DNA of 64,000 nucleotides from Methylobacillus sp. MM3 (GTDB lineage Bacteria > Pseudomonadota > Gammaproteobacteria > Burkholderiales > Methylophilaceae): NCBI RefSeq assembly GCF_001645185.1, contig NZ_LXTQ01000011.1, forward strand, positions 1 to 64,000, written 5' to 3'. The notes below the pieces were generated by a model that did no database searches, was not told the DNA's origin, and saw only the letters and a list, made by a program, of their open reading frames with translations. Below are positions 9,454 to 18,132 of the stretch, piece after piece (positions within the stretch are counted from its first letter, which is position 1; the number at the start of each line of letters is the position of its first letter). Made by a program: the position numbers and the translations under genes.

Positions 9454-10845
9454 ATGTCTGATATAATGTCTGCCATGGAATTCTCAACCGAACTGCTGCA
9501 CAAATACTGCAAGGCCGGACCGCGCTACACGTCATATCCGACCGCGCCTTATTTCCACGAGAGCTTCGGGCCTGCGCAGTGGGAAGAAGAGCTTCGCGCC
9601 ACGCAGGACAAGGGACGCGACATCTCGCTCTATACCCATATCCCTTTCTGCGACACGCTCTGCTATTACTGCGGCTGCAACATGATTGCGACCAAGGATT
9701 ACAGCAAGGCCACCGCGTATCTGGAAGTGCTGTTCCGTGAAATCGACCGCATCGCGGCGCTGACCAGCCCCGAACGCAAGGTGCGCCAGTTGCACTGGGG
9801 AGGGGGTACCCCGACGTATTTGCATCCGGACGATATACGACGGTTATACGATTATCTCGCGAGCAGATTCACGATTGCCCCGGACGCGGAAATCAGCTGT
9901 GAAATGGATCCGCGCGAGCTAACGATCGAACATATCCGCGCTCTGCGCCAAAGCGGCTTCAACCGCGTCAGCCTGGGCGTGCAGGATCTGGACGACAAGG
10001 TGCAGCATGCGGTGAACCGCGTGCAGCCGGAAGCGTTGATTCGCGAAGTGTATGACTGGATTCGCGACGAGGGTTTCCAGAGCGTCAACTTCGATCTGAT
10101 GGTCGGCCTGCCGCACCAGACGCCTGAGACTTTTGAGCGCACGCTGGACAAAGTTATCGCGATGGCGCCGGATCGCTTCGCGGTATTCAATTACGCTCAC
10201 GTACCGTGGATGAAAAAGCATCAGAAACTGATCGTCGAAGAAACGCTGCCGCACCTGGAGCAGCGCCTTGCGTTGCAGAAGCTGACACTGGAAAAGCTGA
10301 CCGCCGCGGGCTATGTGTATATCGGCATGGACCACTTCGCGCGTCCCGACGACGAGCTGGTCAAGGCGCAACGGGCCAAAACGCTGTACCGCAACTTCCA
10401 GGGTTATACCACGCACAAGAATTGCGACATCCTGGCATTCGGCGTTTCGGCCATTTCACAGACCGACGACGTTTATGCGCAGAATGTGAAGGTGCTGTCG
10501 GAGTATCGCGAAATGGTCGAGGCCGACAATCTGCCCATCGAGCGCGGTTTGCGCATTTCCCGCGAGGACAAGCTGCGGCGCGAAGCCATTACCCAGATCA
10601 TGTGTGATCTCGAACTGGACAAGGCGGCCTTCGGCGAGCAATGGGGTGTCGATTTCGACAGCCACTTCGCCGATGCGCTGGAAGACTTGAAGGAAATGCA
10701 CGCGGACGGCCTGGTGGTCCTGGAGCCGGCAACCATACGCGTCACCGAGGCTGGTCGCGTATTCCTGCGCAATATCGCAATGGCGTTCGATGGCTATCTG
10801 CGGCAGCAGGCAGCCGATAAGCCGCGCTACTCCCGCACGATCTAG
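9454..10845 (+). CDS. hemN: Oxygen-independent coproporphyrinogen III oxidase HemN
   Basis: A radical-SAM enzyme of up to 463 residues that decarboxylates coproporphyrinogen III to protoporphyrinogen IX in anaerobic haem synthesis. The AGPRYTSYPTAPYF block and the HIPFCDTLCYYCGC cluster motif (CX3CX2CXC) are diagnostic of true HemN rather than HemW. HWGGGTPTYL follows, and the C-terminal HemN domain is complete. Three in-frame ATGs (9454, 9466, 9475) precede the first conserved residues. None has a good ribosome-binding site, and a TATAAT at 9462-9467 overlaps them, so the start is uncertain. Confidence 0.95.
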   Translation: MSDIMSAMEFSTELLHKYCKAGPRYTSYPTAPYFHESFGPAQWEEELRATQDKGRDISLYTHIPFCDTLCYYCGCNMIATKDYSKATAYLEVLFREIDRIAALTSPERKVRQLHWGGGTPTYLHPDDIRRLYDYLASRFTIAPDAEISCEMDPRELTIEHIRALRQSGFNRVSLGVQDLDDKVQHAVNRVQPEALIREVYDWIRDEGFQSVNFDLMVGLPHQTPETFERTLDKVIAMAPDRFAVFNYAHVPWMKKHQKLIVEETLPHLEQRLALQKLTLEKLTAAGYVYIGMDHFARPDDELVKAQRAKTLYRNFQGYTTHKNCDILAFGVSAISQTDDVYAQNVKVLSEYREMVEADNLPIERGLRISREDKLRREAITQIMCDLELDKAAFGEQWGVDFDSHFADALEDLKEMHADGLVVLEPATIRVTEAGRVFLRNIAMAFDGYLRQQAADKPRYSRTI

Positions 10846-10847
10846 CT

Positions 10848-11042
10848 TTATTCGGCCTCTGCGATCCAGGCGGCCTGGATCGCTTCCAGCACTTTTTCCC
10901 CGCCGCGGCTGTGGTCGTCGTCGAAATCTTCCAGCCCGACCACGAAATTGTGCAGATCGATAAAGCGTATCGTGCGCGGATCGACGTCGGGGTGCTGGTC
11001 GTAAAGCTCCTCGGCGATTTGTTGTACATCAGTCCATTTCAT
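10848..11042 (-). CDS. iscX: Fe-S cluster assembly protein IscX
   Basis: A 64-residue acidic protein beginning MKWTDVQQIAEELYDQHPDV, with the family pattern FIDLHNFVVGL and FDDD. IscX binds IscS and iron and modulates Fe-S cluster assembly. I chose ATG 11042 because GGGAGAG lies at proper spacing before it and the family starts with MKWTD; a longer frame runs to 11093. It sits alone, away from an isc operon, just downstream of the old yellow enzyme gene and convergent with hemN. Confidence 0.93.
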   Translation of the reverse strand: MKWTDVQQIAEELYDQHPDVDPRTIRFIDLHNFVVGLEDFDDDHSRGGEKVLEAIQAAWIAEAE

Positions 11043-11059
11043 TCGATTTCTCTCCCGGA

Positions 11060-12124
11060 TTATCTTTTTGCTCGTGCGTATTGGTTCGGCCATGCCACAT
11101 CCGCGCCGAGTTCTCGTGCGGCTCGCAGCGGCCAGTAAGGGTCGCGCAGTAGTTCGCGCGCGAGGAAAATGGCGTCGGCTTCGTCATTGGCCAGAATTCT
11201 CTCTGCCTGCTCCGGCTCGGTAATGATGCCAACCGCGCCGGTGGCGATGCCGGCTTCCCTGCGCACGCCCGCGGCGAAAGGCACTTGAAAGCCGGGCCCG
11301 GCAGGAATCGTCACATCTGGCACCATGCCGCCGGTGGAGCAGTCGATCAGGTCGATGCCGATCTCTTTCAGCCATTTGGCGAATTGTATCGATTGCGCCA
11401 GATCCCAACCGCCTTCTACCCAGTCCGTTGCTGAGATACGCACAAGCACCGGCCATTGTGCCGGCCACAGGTCGCGTATTGTCCTGGCAACGCGTAGCGG
11501 CAGGCGGCAGCGGTTTTCCAGGCTGCCGCCATATTCGTCGTCACGCTGATTGGCGAGCGGCGAGAGGAATTCATTGAGCAGGTAGCCGTGCGCACAATGC
11601 ACTTCGGCGACTTCGAATCCCGCAGCCAGGGCGCGGCAAGCGGCCTCGACAAAGAGCTCGACGATGCCGTCGATTTCTTCAATGCTCAGGGCGTGCGGTG
11701 TGCCGTGCGCCGGGCTGAAGGGAATGGCGGACGGTGCGACTGTCTGCCAGCCGCCGGCGCCTATCGGCAAATATTGACTGCCTGTCCACGGCTGGGTGCA
11801 GGAAGCCTTGCGCCCGGCATGAGCGATCTGTATGCCCGGTATGGCACCCTGGGCGCGAACGAAGTCGGTGATGGGCCGGAACGCAGCGGTATGCGCATCC
11901 GACCAGATGCCGGTACACCACGGCGTGATGCGGCCTTCGGGGCAGACAGCGGTGGCTTCCACCATGACCAGTGCGGCGCCGCCCACGGCGCGGCTGCCGT
12001 AATTCACCAGATGCCAGTTGTTGGGTATGCCGCCATCCGCCGAGTATTGGCACATGGGCGATACGATGATGCGGTTCTTGAGTTCGAGTTCGCGAAGTTT
12101 GAGCGGGGTAAAAAGCTGCACCAT
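11060..12124 (-). CDS. NADH:flavin oxidoreductase, old yellow enzyme (YqjM-like)
   Basis: A 354-residue FMN-dependent ene-reductase. The TIM-barrel family motifs are in order: FTPLKLRELELKNRIIVSPM with the class-specific cysteine (MCQYSA near residue 25), the HAGRKAS substrate/FMN motif near residue 100, EVHCAHGYLLNEFLSP, YGGSLENRCRLP, and a C-terminal FMN-phosphate region (VGIITEPEQAERIL, DAIFLARELLRDPYWP). The MCQYSA cysteine and the HAGR form point to the YqjM (thermophilic-like) class. The physiological substrate is unknown. It follows fumarase by three bases, so the two are probably co-transcribed. Confidence 0.9.
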   Translation of the reverse strand: MVQLFTPLKLRELELKNRIIVSPMCQYSADGGIPNNWHLVNYGSRAVGGAALVMVEATAVCPEGRITPWCTGIWSDAHTAAFRPITDFVRAQGAIPGIQIAHAGRKASCTQPWTGSQYLPIGAGGWQTVAPSAIPFSPAHGTPHALSIEEIDGIVELFVEAACRALAAGFEVAEVHCAHGYLLNEFLSPLANQRDDEYGGSLENRCRLPLRVARTIRDLWPAQWPVLVRISATDWVEGGWDLAQSIQFAKWLKEIGIDLIDCSTGGMVPDVTIPAGPGFQVPFAAGVRREAGIATGAVGIITEPEQAERILANDEADAIFLARELLRDPYWPLRAARELGADVAWPNQYARAKR

Positions 12125-12127
12125 CGC

Positions 12128-13645
12128 TTATTCCGTAAACACCGGGATGGTGCCGATCTTTGCACGCCATTCCGATGGCCCGCTGGCATGTACCGAGTGG
12201 CCTTCGGTATTGACTGCAACGGTCACCGGCATGTCTTCCACATCGAATTCGTAGATGGCTTCCATGCCGAGTTCGGCGAAGGCGGCGACGCGTGCGGATT
12301 TGATCGCCTTGGAAACCAGGTAAGCCGCGCCGCCGACGGCGATCAGGTAAACCGATTTGTGGCGACGGATGGACTCGATGGTGGCTTCGCCGCGCTCCGC
12401 CTTGCCTATCATGCCGAGCAGGCCGGTATGTTCCAGCATGAAGTCGGTGTAGCGGTCCATGCGGGTCGCGGTGGTTGGGCCGGCGGGGCCGACGACTTCG
12501 TCGCGCACCGGGTCGACCGGGCCGACGTAATAAATGAAGCGATTGCGGAAATCCACCGGCATGGCTTCGCCGCGCGCGGCTATTTCCGACAGGCGCTTGT
12601 GCGCGACGTCGCGGCCGGTCAGAAGTTTTCCGGAGAGCAGGAGTTTTTCGCCGGGTTGCCATTGCGCGATATCAGCCGCGGTCAATGCGTCAAGATTCAC
12701 GCGACGCATGGGGGCGCCCGCATCAAGCGCAATCTGCGGCCAGTCTTCCAGTTTTGGGGCGGGCAATTTTGCCGGGCCGTTGCCGTCCAGCGTGAAATGC
12801 ACATGGCGCGTGGCGGCGCAGTTGGGAATCAGTGCCACCGGCAGCGAAGTGGCGTGCGTCGGGTAATCCATCACCTTGACGTCCAGTACCGTGGTCAGGC
12901 CGCCCAGCCCTTGTGCGCCTATGCCCAGGCGATTGACCTTTTCATAGAGCTCCAGCCGCAATTCCTCGGCGCGATTTTGCGGGCCGCGGGCTTTTAGTTC
13001 CTGAATGTCGATAGGCGCCATCAGCGACTCCTTGGCGAGCAGCGCGGCTTTCTCCGCCGTGCCGCCGATGCCTAGCCCAAGCACGCCGGGCGGGCACCAG
13101 CCGGCGCCCATCTTGGGCACGGTTTCCAGCACCCATTCCACGATATCGTCGGAAGGCTCCAGCATCGCGAGCTGGGCCTTGTTTTCGGAGCCGCCGCCTT
13201 TGGCTGCAATGCGGATATCCACCTTGTCGCCCGGTACCAGTTCGACATGCACAATGGAGGGCGTGTTGTCGCGCGTATTTTTGCGGTTTCCTGCCGGGTC
13301 GGCGACGATGGAGGCGCGCAGCACGTTGTGCGGATTGCGGTAAGCGCGGCGCACGCCTTCATCGACCATATCCTGCAAGCTCTTGTCGGTATCCCAGCTT
13401 ATCTGCATGCCGACCTTGACGAAGGCGGTGACGATGCCGGTGTCCTGGCACAGCGGGCGCTGGCCTTCGGCGCACAGATAGGAGTTCACCAGTATCTGCG
13501 CAATGGCGTCGCGCGCGGCGGGCGATGGCTCGCGCTGCCATGCGGCGTGCATTGCATGCAGAAAGTCGGGCGAGTGGTAATAGGAGATGTATTGCAGGGC
13601 ATCGGCGATGCTGTCGACGAAGTCCTGTTCGCGGATAAGGTTCAT
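12128..13645 (-). CDS. fumA: Fumarate hydratase class I (Fe-S)
   Basis: A 505-residue iron-sulfur hydro-lyase interconverting fumarate and malate in the TCA cycle. The N-terminal Fe hydratase alpha domain shows PLCQDTGIVTAFVKVG and GAGWCPPGVLGLGIGG. A third cysteine lies in LIPNCAATRHVHF, giving the set that can hold a 4Fe-4S cluster. The C-terminal beta domain (LLLSGKLLTGRDVAHKRL, GPTTATRMDRYTD) is fused, as in the single-chain FumA/FumB form. ATG 13645 (MNLIREQDFV) is chosen; the longer frame to 13693 overlaps the upstream terminator-like hairpin. Confidence 0.93.
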   Translation of the reverse strand: MNLIREQDFVDSIADALQYISYYHSPDFLHAMHAAWQREPSPAARDAIAQILVNSYLCAEGQRPLCQDTGIVTAFVKVGMQISWDTDKSLQDMVDEGVRRAYRNPHNVLRASIVADPAGNRKNTRDNTPSIVHVELVPGDKVDIRIAAKGGGSENKAQLAMLEPSDDIVEWVLETVPKMGAGWCPPGVLGLGIGGTAEKAALLAKESLMAPIDIQELKARGPQNRAEELRLELYEKVNRLGIGAQGLGGLTTVLDVKVMDYPTHATSLPVALIPNCAATRHVHFTLDGNGPAKLPAPKLEDWPQIALDAGAPMRRVNLDALTAADIAQWQPGEKLLLSGKLLTGRDVAHKRLSEIAARGEAMPVDFRNRFIYYVGPVDPVRDEVVGPAGPTTATRMDRYTDFMLEHTGLLGMIGKAERGEATIESIRRHKSVYLIAVGGAAYLVSKAIKSARVAAFAELGMEAIYEFDVEDMPVTVAVNTEGHSVHASGPSEWRAKIGTIPVFTE

Positions 13646-13689
13646 GCTGGAGGCCGCTGGATCAATTACAGGATTATAGCGCGCGGGAG

Positions 13690-13735
13690 GCAAAAAAAGA
13701 CCCGTCAGGCGTTATGTTGTTATGCCTTGACGGGG
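13690..13735 (-). terminator. Terminator-like hairpin upstream of fumarase
   Basis: On the minus strand CCCGTCAAGGC (about 13725-13735) pairs with GCCTGACGGG, with one bulged A, across a 13-base loop and is followed by seven T. It lies 45 bases before the fumarase start, with no recognised gene upstream on that strand. It may end a small RNA or act as an attenuator. Confidence 0.6.
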
Positions 13736-13915
13736 CAGAGAGGAACACGATGGAGTGATCGCTTGCCTGGAATGATTGCAAGTGATGTGCCAGCGCTGCA
13801 TCTCTTGTAAAACAAAGCCTTGCAATGAACGATGCCAGGGATGGCTGGTTGCCCCCAACCGCGCTGGTTGAAAACAGCCAGATTGGCAGGCCAAGGTGCG
13901 GGAGGTGAGCTTAAC
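13736..13915 (-). ncRNA. Possible structured small RNA or long leader (fumarase-glyA gap)
   Basis: This 311-base gap between fumarase and glyA holds no convincing protein gene. Read on the minus strand it has several complementary blocks: CTTGCAAT/ATTGCAAG (13818-13825 with 13776-13783), CCAGCGC/GCGCTGG, and GGTTG-GGGG-CAACC. It runs into the terminator at 13690-13735. A transcript of roughly 200 bases would result. I could not match it to 6S or another family, and no clear promoter was found. Confidence 0.35.
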
Positions 13916-13956
13916 ATGCTAGAATTGCAACATTTTTTGCACCCGGAAATCGACCC

Positions 13957-15204
13957 ATGTTCAGCTACTCCAAAACCCTCAACTCGTGTGACCCGGAACT
14001 CTGGCAAGCCATCGAAGGCGAGCGCCAGCGTCAGGAGCACCATATCGAGCTGATCGCCTCCGAAAATTACACCAGCCCGGCCGTGATGCAGGCGCAGGGT
14101 TCGCAATTGACCAACAAGTACGCCGAAGGCTATCCGGGCAAGCGTTTCTACGGCGGTTGCGAGTATGTGGACCAGATTGAACAGATCGCCATCGACCGCG
14201 TGAAGAAGCTGTACGGCGCGGAGTACGCCAACGTGCAGCCGCACTCCGGCTCGCAGGCCAACCAGGCCGTGTATTTCTCCATCCTCAAGCCGGGCGATAC
14301 GGTGATGGGTATGAATCTCGGCCACGGCGGCCATTTGACGCACGGTTCCCCGGCCAATCTGTCCGGCAAGCTGTTCAACATCGTCGCCTACGGCGTCAAC
14401 GACAAGGAAGAGATCGACTACGACGACATGGAGCGCGTGGCGATCGAGAAGCAGCCCAAGCTGCTGATCGGCGGCGCTTCCGCATACGCCTTGCGTTTCG
14501 ACTGGGCGCGTATGGCCGAGATCGCGAAGAAGGTCGGTGCCTACTTCATGGTCGACATGGCGCACTATTCCGGCCTGATCGCCGCCGGCGTGTACCCGAA
14601 CCCGGTGCCGCATGCCGATTTCGTCACTTCCACCACCCACAAGACCCTGCGCGGCCCGCGCGGCGGCATCATCCTGGCCAAGGCGGAGTACGAAAAATCG
14701 ATCAACTCCAACGTGTTCCCATCGCTGCAAGGCGGCCCGCTGATGCACGTGATCGCAGGCAAGGCGGTGGCGTTTGCCGAAGCGATGACGCCGGAATTCA
14801 AGGTGTATCAGGAGCAGGTGTTGAAGAACGCCAGCGCGATGGCGCAAACCCTGGCCGAGCGCGGCGTGCGCATCATTTCCGGCCGTACCGAATCGCACAT
14901 GTTCCTGGTCGACCTGCGCCCCAAGGGCCTGACCGGCAAGGCGGCCGACGCGGCGCTGGGCCTGGCGGATATTACCGTCAACAAGAACGCGATCCCCAAC
15001 GATCCGGAAAGCCCGTTCGTCACTTCCGGCATCCGTATCGGCTCGCCGGCGATCACCACCCGCGGTTTCAAGGAAGAAGAGGCGCGTCAGGTGGCGCATT
15101 TCATCGCCGACGTGCTGGATGCACCGGCCGACGAAGCCAAGATCGCCGCCGTGCGCGAGAAGGTGCATGCATTGACGGCGCGTTTCCCGGTTTACGGTGC
15201 GTAA
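13957..15204 (+). CDS. glyA: Serine hydroxymethyltransferase
   Basis: A 415-residue PLP enzyme converting serine and tetrahydrofolate to glycine and methylene-THF. The N-terminus keeps [20 protein letters not shown] and [20 protein letters not shown]. The PLP lysine is at residue 229 in [12 protein letters not shown], the same number as in the E. coli enzyme. The C-terminal [12 protein letters not shown] block is intact and the length is standard. No strong Shine-Dalgarno is visible upstream of ATG 13957. A CCACGGAG-type hairpin repeat begins seven bases after the stop. Confidence 0.97.
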   Translation: MFSYSKTLNSCDPELWQAIEGERQRQEHHIELIASENYTSPAVMQAQGSQLTNKYAEGYPGKRFYGGCEYVDQIEQIAIDRVKKLYGAEYANVQPHSGSQANQAVYFSILKPGDTVMGMNLGHGGHLTHGSPANLSGKLFNIVAYGVNDKEEIDYDDMERVAIEKQPKLLIGGASAYALRFDWARMAEIAKKVGAYFMVDMAHYSGLIAAGVYPNPVPHADFVTSTTHKTLRGPRGGIILAKAEYEKSINSNVFPSLQGGPLMHVIAGKAVAFAEAMTPEFKVYQEQVLKNASAMAQTLAERGVRIISGRTESHMFLVDLRPKGLTGKAADAALGLADITVNKNAIPNDPESPFVTSGIRIGSPAITTRGFKEEEARQVAHFIADVLDAPADEAKIAAVREKVHALTARFPVYGA

Positions 15205-15210
15205 ATCTTT

Positions 15211-15274
15211 AACCACGGAGCACACGGAGAACACAGAGGTAAAGCTCATGAAAAACTCCGTGCCTTCCGTGGTT
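15211..15274. repeat. CCACGGAG-type intergenic hairpin repeat, copy 1
   Basis: The left half carries AACCACGGAG and ACACGGAG; the right half carries CTCCGTG and CCGTGGTT in inverted order, so the unit can fold on itself. The same design occurs at 19435-19505 and 29164-29228. Here it lies between glyA and nrdR and is followed at once by the nrdR Shine-Dalgarno (AGGAGG, 15276-15281). Confidence 0.85.
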
Positions 15275-15292
15275 CAGGAGGTTGATCTTTAA

Positions 15293-15775
15293 ATGAAATG
15301 TCCTTTTTGCGGTGCCGACGATACCCAGGTCATCGACTCGCGGGTCAATGACGAAGGCGATACCATTCGTCGTCGCCGGCGATGCGCCTCCTGCGAGAAG
15401 CGGTTCACCACCTACGAAACGGCGGAACTGCACATGCCGCAGGTGGTCAAGCAGAACGGGACGCGCGAGGAATTCTCGCGCGACAAGCTGCGACTGTCGT
15501 TTACGCGGCCGCTGCACAAGCGGCCGGTGTCCATGGAGCTGGTGGATCGCGCCGTGGACAACATCATGCAGAAAATCCTTGGCCGCGGAGAGCGCGAAAT
15601 CCAGTCGCGCGAACTGGGCGAAGCAGTGATGCTGGAACTGCGGCGCCTCGACAAGGTGGCGTATATCCGTTTCGCATCGATTTACCGCAGTTTCCAGGAC
15701 GTGGACGATTTCCATGACGTGATCCGCGACCTGGACACTACCGCCCGGCGCAACACCGACAAAACGGAGAAATGA
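15293..15775 (+). CDS. nrdR: Transcriptional repressor NrdR
   Basis: A 160-residue zinc-finger/ATP-cone repressor of ribonucleotide reductase genes. The N-terminal zinc ribbon shows [17 protein letters not shown] and then [10 protein letters not shown], giving the four cysteines. The ATP-cone follows ([19 protein letters not shown]). It ends [17 protein letters not shown], typical of the family. A strong AGGAGG lies at the end of the upstream repeat. The gene sits between glyA and the ribD region, the common proteobacterial glyA-nrdR-ribD order. Confidence 0.97.
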   Translation: MKCPFCGADDTQVIDSRVNDEGDTIRRRRRCASCEKRFTTYETAELHMPQVVKQNGTREEFSRDKLRLSFTRPLHKRPVSMELVDRAVDNIMQKILGRGEREIQSRELGEAVMLELRRLDKVAYIRFASIYRSFQDVDDFHDVIRDLDTTARRNTDKTEK

Positions 15776-15776
15776 C

Positions 15777-16163
15777 GTGGATGAAAAACCGCAAAAACTG
15801 CTGACGGGCCTGGCCATTGCATTTGCGGTTTTCACGTTGCTGGTGACCATCGTTTTCTTTGGCTGGTGGGCGTTCAAGGAACGTCTGGTCTTCGGCGACG
15901 AGCCTTTTGACCCGGTGGTGTGGATGAACCCCGATCCGGCGCATTCCTGCGAGCGCGGCGACATGGTGCTGGATATCAAGCGCCGCCTGCTCAAGCCGGG
16001 CATGACCAAATCCGAAGTGATGATGCAGTTGGGCCGCCCGTCATGGGAAGAATCTACCCAGATCGAATACGACCTCGGCGTTTGCCTGTGGGTTGTCCAT
16101 GGCCTGCGCCTGTATTTCGACCCGCAGGAGCGGCTGATGCATAGCGCCATCGTCCAGCATTGA
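15777..16163 (+). CDS. Membrane-anchored protein with BamE/SmpA-like core, function unknown
   Basis: A 128-residue protein starting at GTG 15777, one base after the nrdR stop. It has one N-terminal membrane helix (GLAIAFAVFTLLVTIVFFGWW) and an exported C-terminal part with LLKPGMTKSEVMMQLGRPS and LRLYFDPQERL. That helix-strand pattern resembles the small BamE/SmpA fold, but there is no lipobox. I do not recognise a specific family. Tight spacing suggests co-transcription with nrdR. It is followed directly by a large inverted repeat. Confidence 0.7.
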   Translation: MDEKPQKLLTGLAIAFAVFTLLVTIVFFGWWAFKERLVFGDEPFDPVVWMNPDPAHSCERGDMVLDIKRRLLKPGMTKSEVMMQLGRPSWEESTQIEYDLGVCLWVVHGLRLYFDPQERLMHSAIVQH

Positions 16164-16265
16164 TTCCATGTTGCATTCAAACGAATACTGCATTGTCGTC
16201 GCTTGCCGTACTACTCGTACTGTCTTCGCGGCTTCGCCTTGTCTTCGTTTGAATGCAATATGGAA
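16164..16265. repeat. Large inverted repeat, 22-bp arms with 58-base loop
   Basis: Arms 16164-16185 and 16244-16265 are perfect inverted complements except for one base. Each includes TTGCATTCAAACGAA or its complement. The loop contains GTACTACTCGTAC and a GCGGCTTCGCC run. It begins on the last base of the upstream stop codon and ends 23 bases before ribD. It resembles the long palindromic intergenic elements scattered in betaproteobacterial genomes, but only one copy lies in this window. Confidence 0.8.
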
Positions 16266-16288
16266 TACTCCACAGTACTGTTAACCCC

Positions 16289-17377
16289 ATGTTTACAGCC
16301 GACGACCATCTCATCATGACGCAGGCGCTGCGTCTGGCGGAGCGCGGCCTCTATACCACTACACCCAATCCCCGCGTCGGCTGCGTTATCGTCAAGGATG
16401 GCAAGATTATCGGCGAAGGCTGGCACGAGCGCGCCGGCGGACCGCATGCCGAAGTGCACGCGCTGCGCCAGGCAGGCGAGGCAGCGCGAGGGGCCGATGT
16501 GTATGTAACGCTGGAGCCTTGCAGCCACCATGGCCGCACGCCGCCGTGTGCGCTGGCACTGGTCGGCGCAGGCGTGCGTTGCGTGGTGGCGGCGATGAGG
16601 GACCCCAATCCCAGGGTCGCGGGGGGCGGGTTTACGCTGCTGGAGTCGCATGGCATCGAAACCCGCAGCGGCTTGATGGAAAGGGAAGCGCAACAGCTTA
16701 ACCCCGGTTTCAATTCGCGCATGACGCGGGGGCGCCCGTGGGTAACCGCGAAAGTGGCTGCCAGCCTGGATGGGCGTACCGCGCTCGCCAACGGCGTCAG
16801 CCAATGGATTACCGGCCCTGCGGCGCGCAGCGACGTGCAACGCTGGCGTGCGCGATCCTGTGCGATCCTGACCGGTATCGGCACGGTACTCGCAGACGAC
16901 CCGCAAATGACCGTGCGTGAACTCGATATTGGCCGCCAGCCGCTACGCGTAGTGGTGGACAGCCATTTGCGCATTCCCTTGAACAGCAAGATCCTGCAAG
17001 GCGGCAATGCCATCATCGCCTGCCTGGAAGGGCAGGCGGAAAAAGCTGCGTCATTGCGTGCCTCGGGTGCCATAGTGCTTGAGCTGCCTGCCGCGGATGG
17101 GCATGTCTGCCTTGCGAGCCTGATGCAGGCGCTTGCGGCACAGGAAATCAATGAGGTGCTGGTGGAGGCGGGAACGCTACTGAACGGCGCTTTACTCAGG
17201 GCCGGGCTCGTGGATGAAATGGTGCTTTATTACGCGCCAACCCTGCTGGGCAACAAAGCGCGAGGAATGTTCGGCATGCCTGCGCTGACCGAAATGGCCC
17301 AGCGCGTCGATCTCGATATCCTGGCGCTCGATCAGATAGGGCGGGATATTCGTGTCCGCGCGCGGCCTCGTCGATAG
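16289..17377 (+). CDS. ribD: Riboflavin biosynthesis deaminase/reductase RibD
   Basis: A 362-residue bifunctional enzyme for the second and third steps of riboflavin synthesis. The N-terminal deaminase zinc site is complete (PHAEVHAL with His53, and PCSHHGRTPPC), preceded by TTPNPRVGCVIV. The C-terminal reductase domain begins about residue 150 (WVTAKVAASLDGRTA, ITGPAARSDVQRWRARSCAILTGIGTVLADDP) and ends in a typical HTP-reductase block (INEVLVEAGTLLNGALL). ATG 16289 gives MFTADDH; an upstream frame would start inside the inverted repeat. Confidence 0.96.
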   Translation: MFTADDHLIMTQALRLAERGLYTTTPNPRVGCVIVKDGKIIGEGWHERAGGPHAEVHALRQAGEAARGADVYVTLEPCSHHGRTPPCALALVGAGVRCVVAAMRDPNPRVAGGGFTLLESHGIETRSGLMEREAQQLNPGFNSRMTRGRPWVTAKVAASLDGRTALANGVSQWITGPAARSDVQRWRARSCAILTGIGTVLADDPQMTVRELDIGRQPLRVVVDSHLRIPLNSKILQGGNAIIACLEGQAEKAASLRASGAIVLELPAADGHVCLASLMQALAAQEINEVLVEAGTLLNGALLRAGLVDEMVLYYAPTLLGNKARGMFGMPALTEMAQRVDLDILALDQIGRDIRVRARPRR

Positions 17378-18131
17378 TCATTGCCATCTGGATGCGGCCG
17401 AGTTCGATGCGGACCGCGATCAGGTCGTTGCGGACGCCCAAAAAGCCGGAGTCGAGAGCATCGTGGTGCCGGCCATTGAGCGCGGCAATTTCGATGCGGT
17501 GCTGGCGCTATCCCGGCGGTATTCCTGCTGCATTCCTGCTCTGGGAATTCATCCTTTGTACACAGAACGCGCCCTGCCGGAAGACCTGAATGTGCTGCGC
17601 GAAAAGCTGGGCGAATCGCGTCCGGCGGCCATTGGCGAAATCGGCCTCGATTACTTCGTGGAAAATCTCGATCGCGACAATCAGGCTTTTTATTACACCG
17701 AGCAGTTGAAACTGGCGCGCGAATTCGATTTGCCGGTACTGCTGCACGTGCGCCGCTCAGTAGATCAAATCCTCAAGCATTTACGCCGTATCGAAGTCAG
17801 GGGCGGCATCGCCCACGCGTTTAACGGCAGCCGTCAGCAGGCGGAAGTCTTCATCGGCATGGGATTCAAGCTGGGCTTTGGCGGTGCCATGACCTGGCCG
17901 CGTGCGCTGCATCTACGCGAGCTGGCGGCAACCTTGCCTTTGGATAGCATCGTTCTGGAAACGGATGCGCCGGATATTCCGCCGGAATGGATAGGCCGCG
18001 ATGGACGCAATAGCCCAGCACAGTTGCCCAGAATCGCCCAAGTGCTTGCCGAGCTGAGAAGCGTGGATGTGAACGAAATCATTGCAAAAACAACCCGAAA
18101 TATGCATCAGCTACTACCCCATCTGGGGTAA
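17352..18131 (+). CDS. tatD: TatD-family deoxyribonuclease
   Basis: A 259-residue metal-dependent hydrolase of the TatD/YcfH/YjjV group. The metal-ligand motifs are present: VDSHCHLD at the N-terminus, AIGEIGLDYF, LLHVRRS, IAHAFNGS, and LETDAPDIPP near the C-terminus. These enzymes have 3'-5' nuclease activity and are linked to DNA repair or quality control. It starts at GTG 17352, 26 bases inside the end of ribD, suggesting coupling. The exact subfamily (TatD, YcfH or YjjV) is not settled. Confidence 0.9.
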   Translation: MSARGLVDSHCHLDAAEFDADRDQVVADAQKAGVESIVVPAIERGNFDAVLALSRRYSCCIPALGIHPLYTERALPEDLNVLREKLGESRPAAIGEIGLDYFVENLDRDNQAFYYTEQLKLAREFDLPVLLHVRRSVDQILKHLRRIEVRGGIAHAFNGSRQQAEVFIGMGFKLGFGGAMTWPRALHLRELAATLPLDSIVLETDAPDIPPEWIGRDGRNSPAQLPRIAQVLAELRSVDVNEIIAKTTRNMHQLLPHLG

Positions 18132-18132
18132 T

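Noticed and set aside
11588-12997. Plus-strand frame of 469 codons across the oxidoreductase and fumarase genes
   Set aside because: Both minus-strand genes have full family motifs; this frame has none.
13712-13894. 60-codon minus-strand frame upstream of fumarase
   Set aside because: It runs through the terminator-like hairpin and shows no protein-like features.
13736-13915. 6S RNA between fumarase and glyA
   Set aside because: Length and terminator fit, but the conserved 6S central bubble and closing stem could not be matched.
13720-15249. Long open frame (509 codons) antisense to glyA
   Set aside because: It is a GC-rich shadow of glyA with no recognisable domain.
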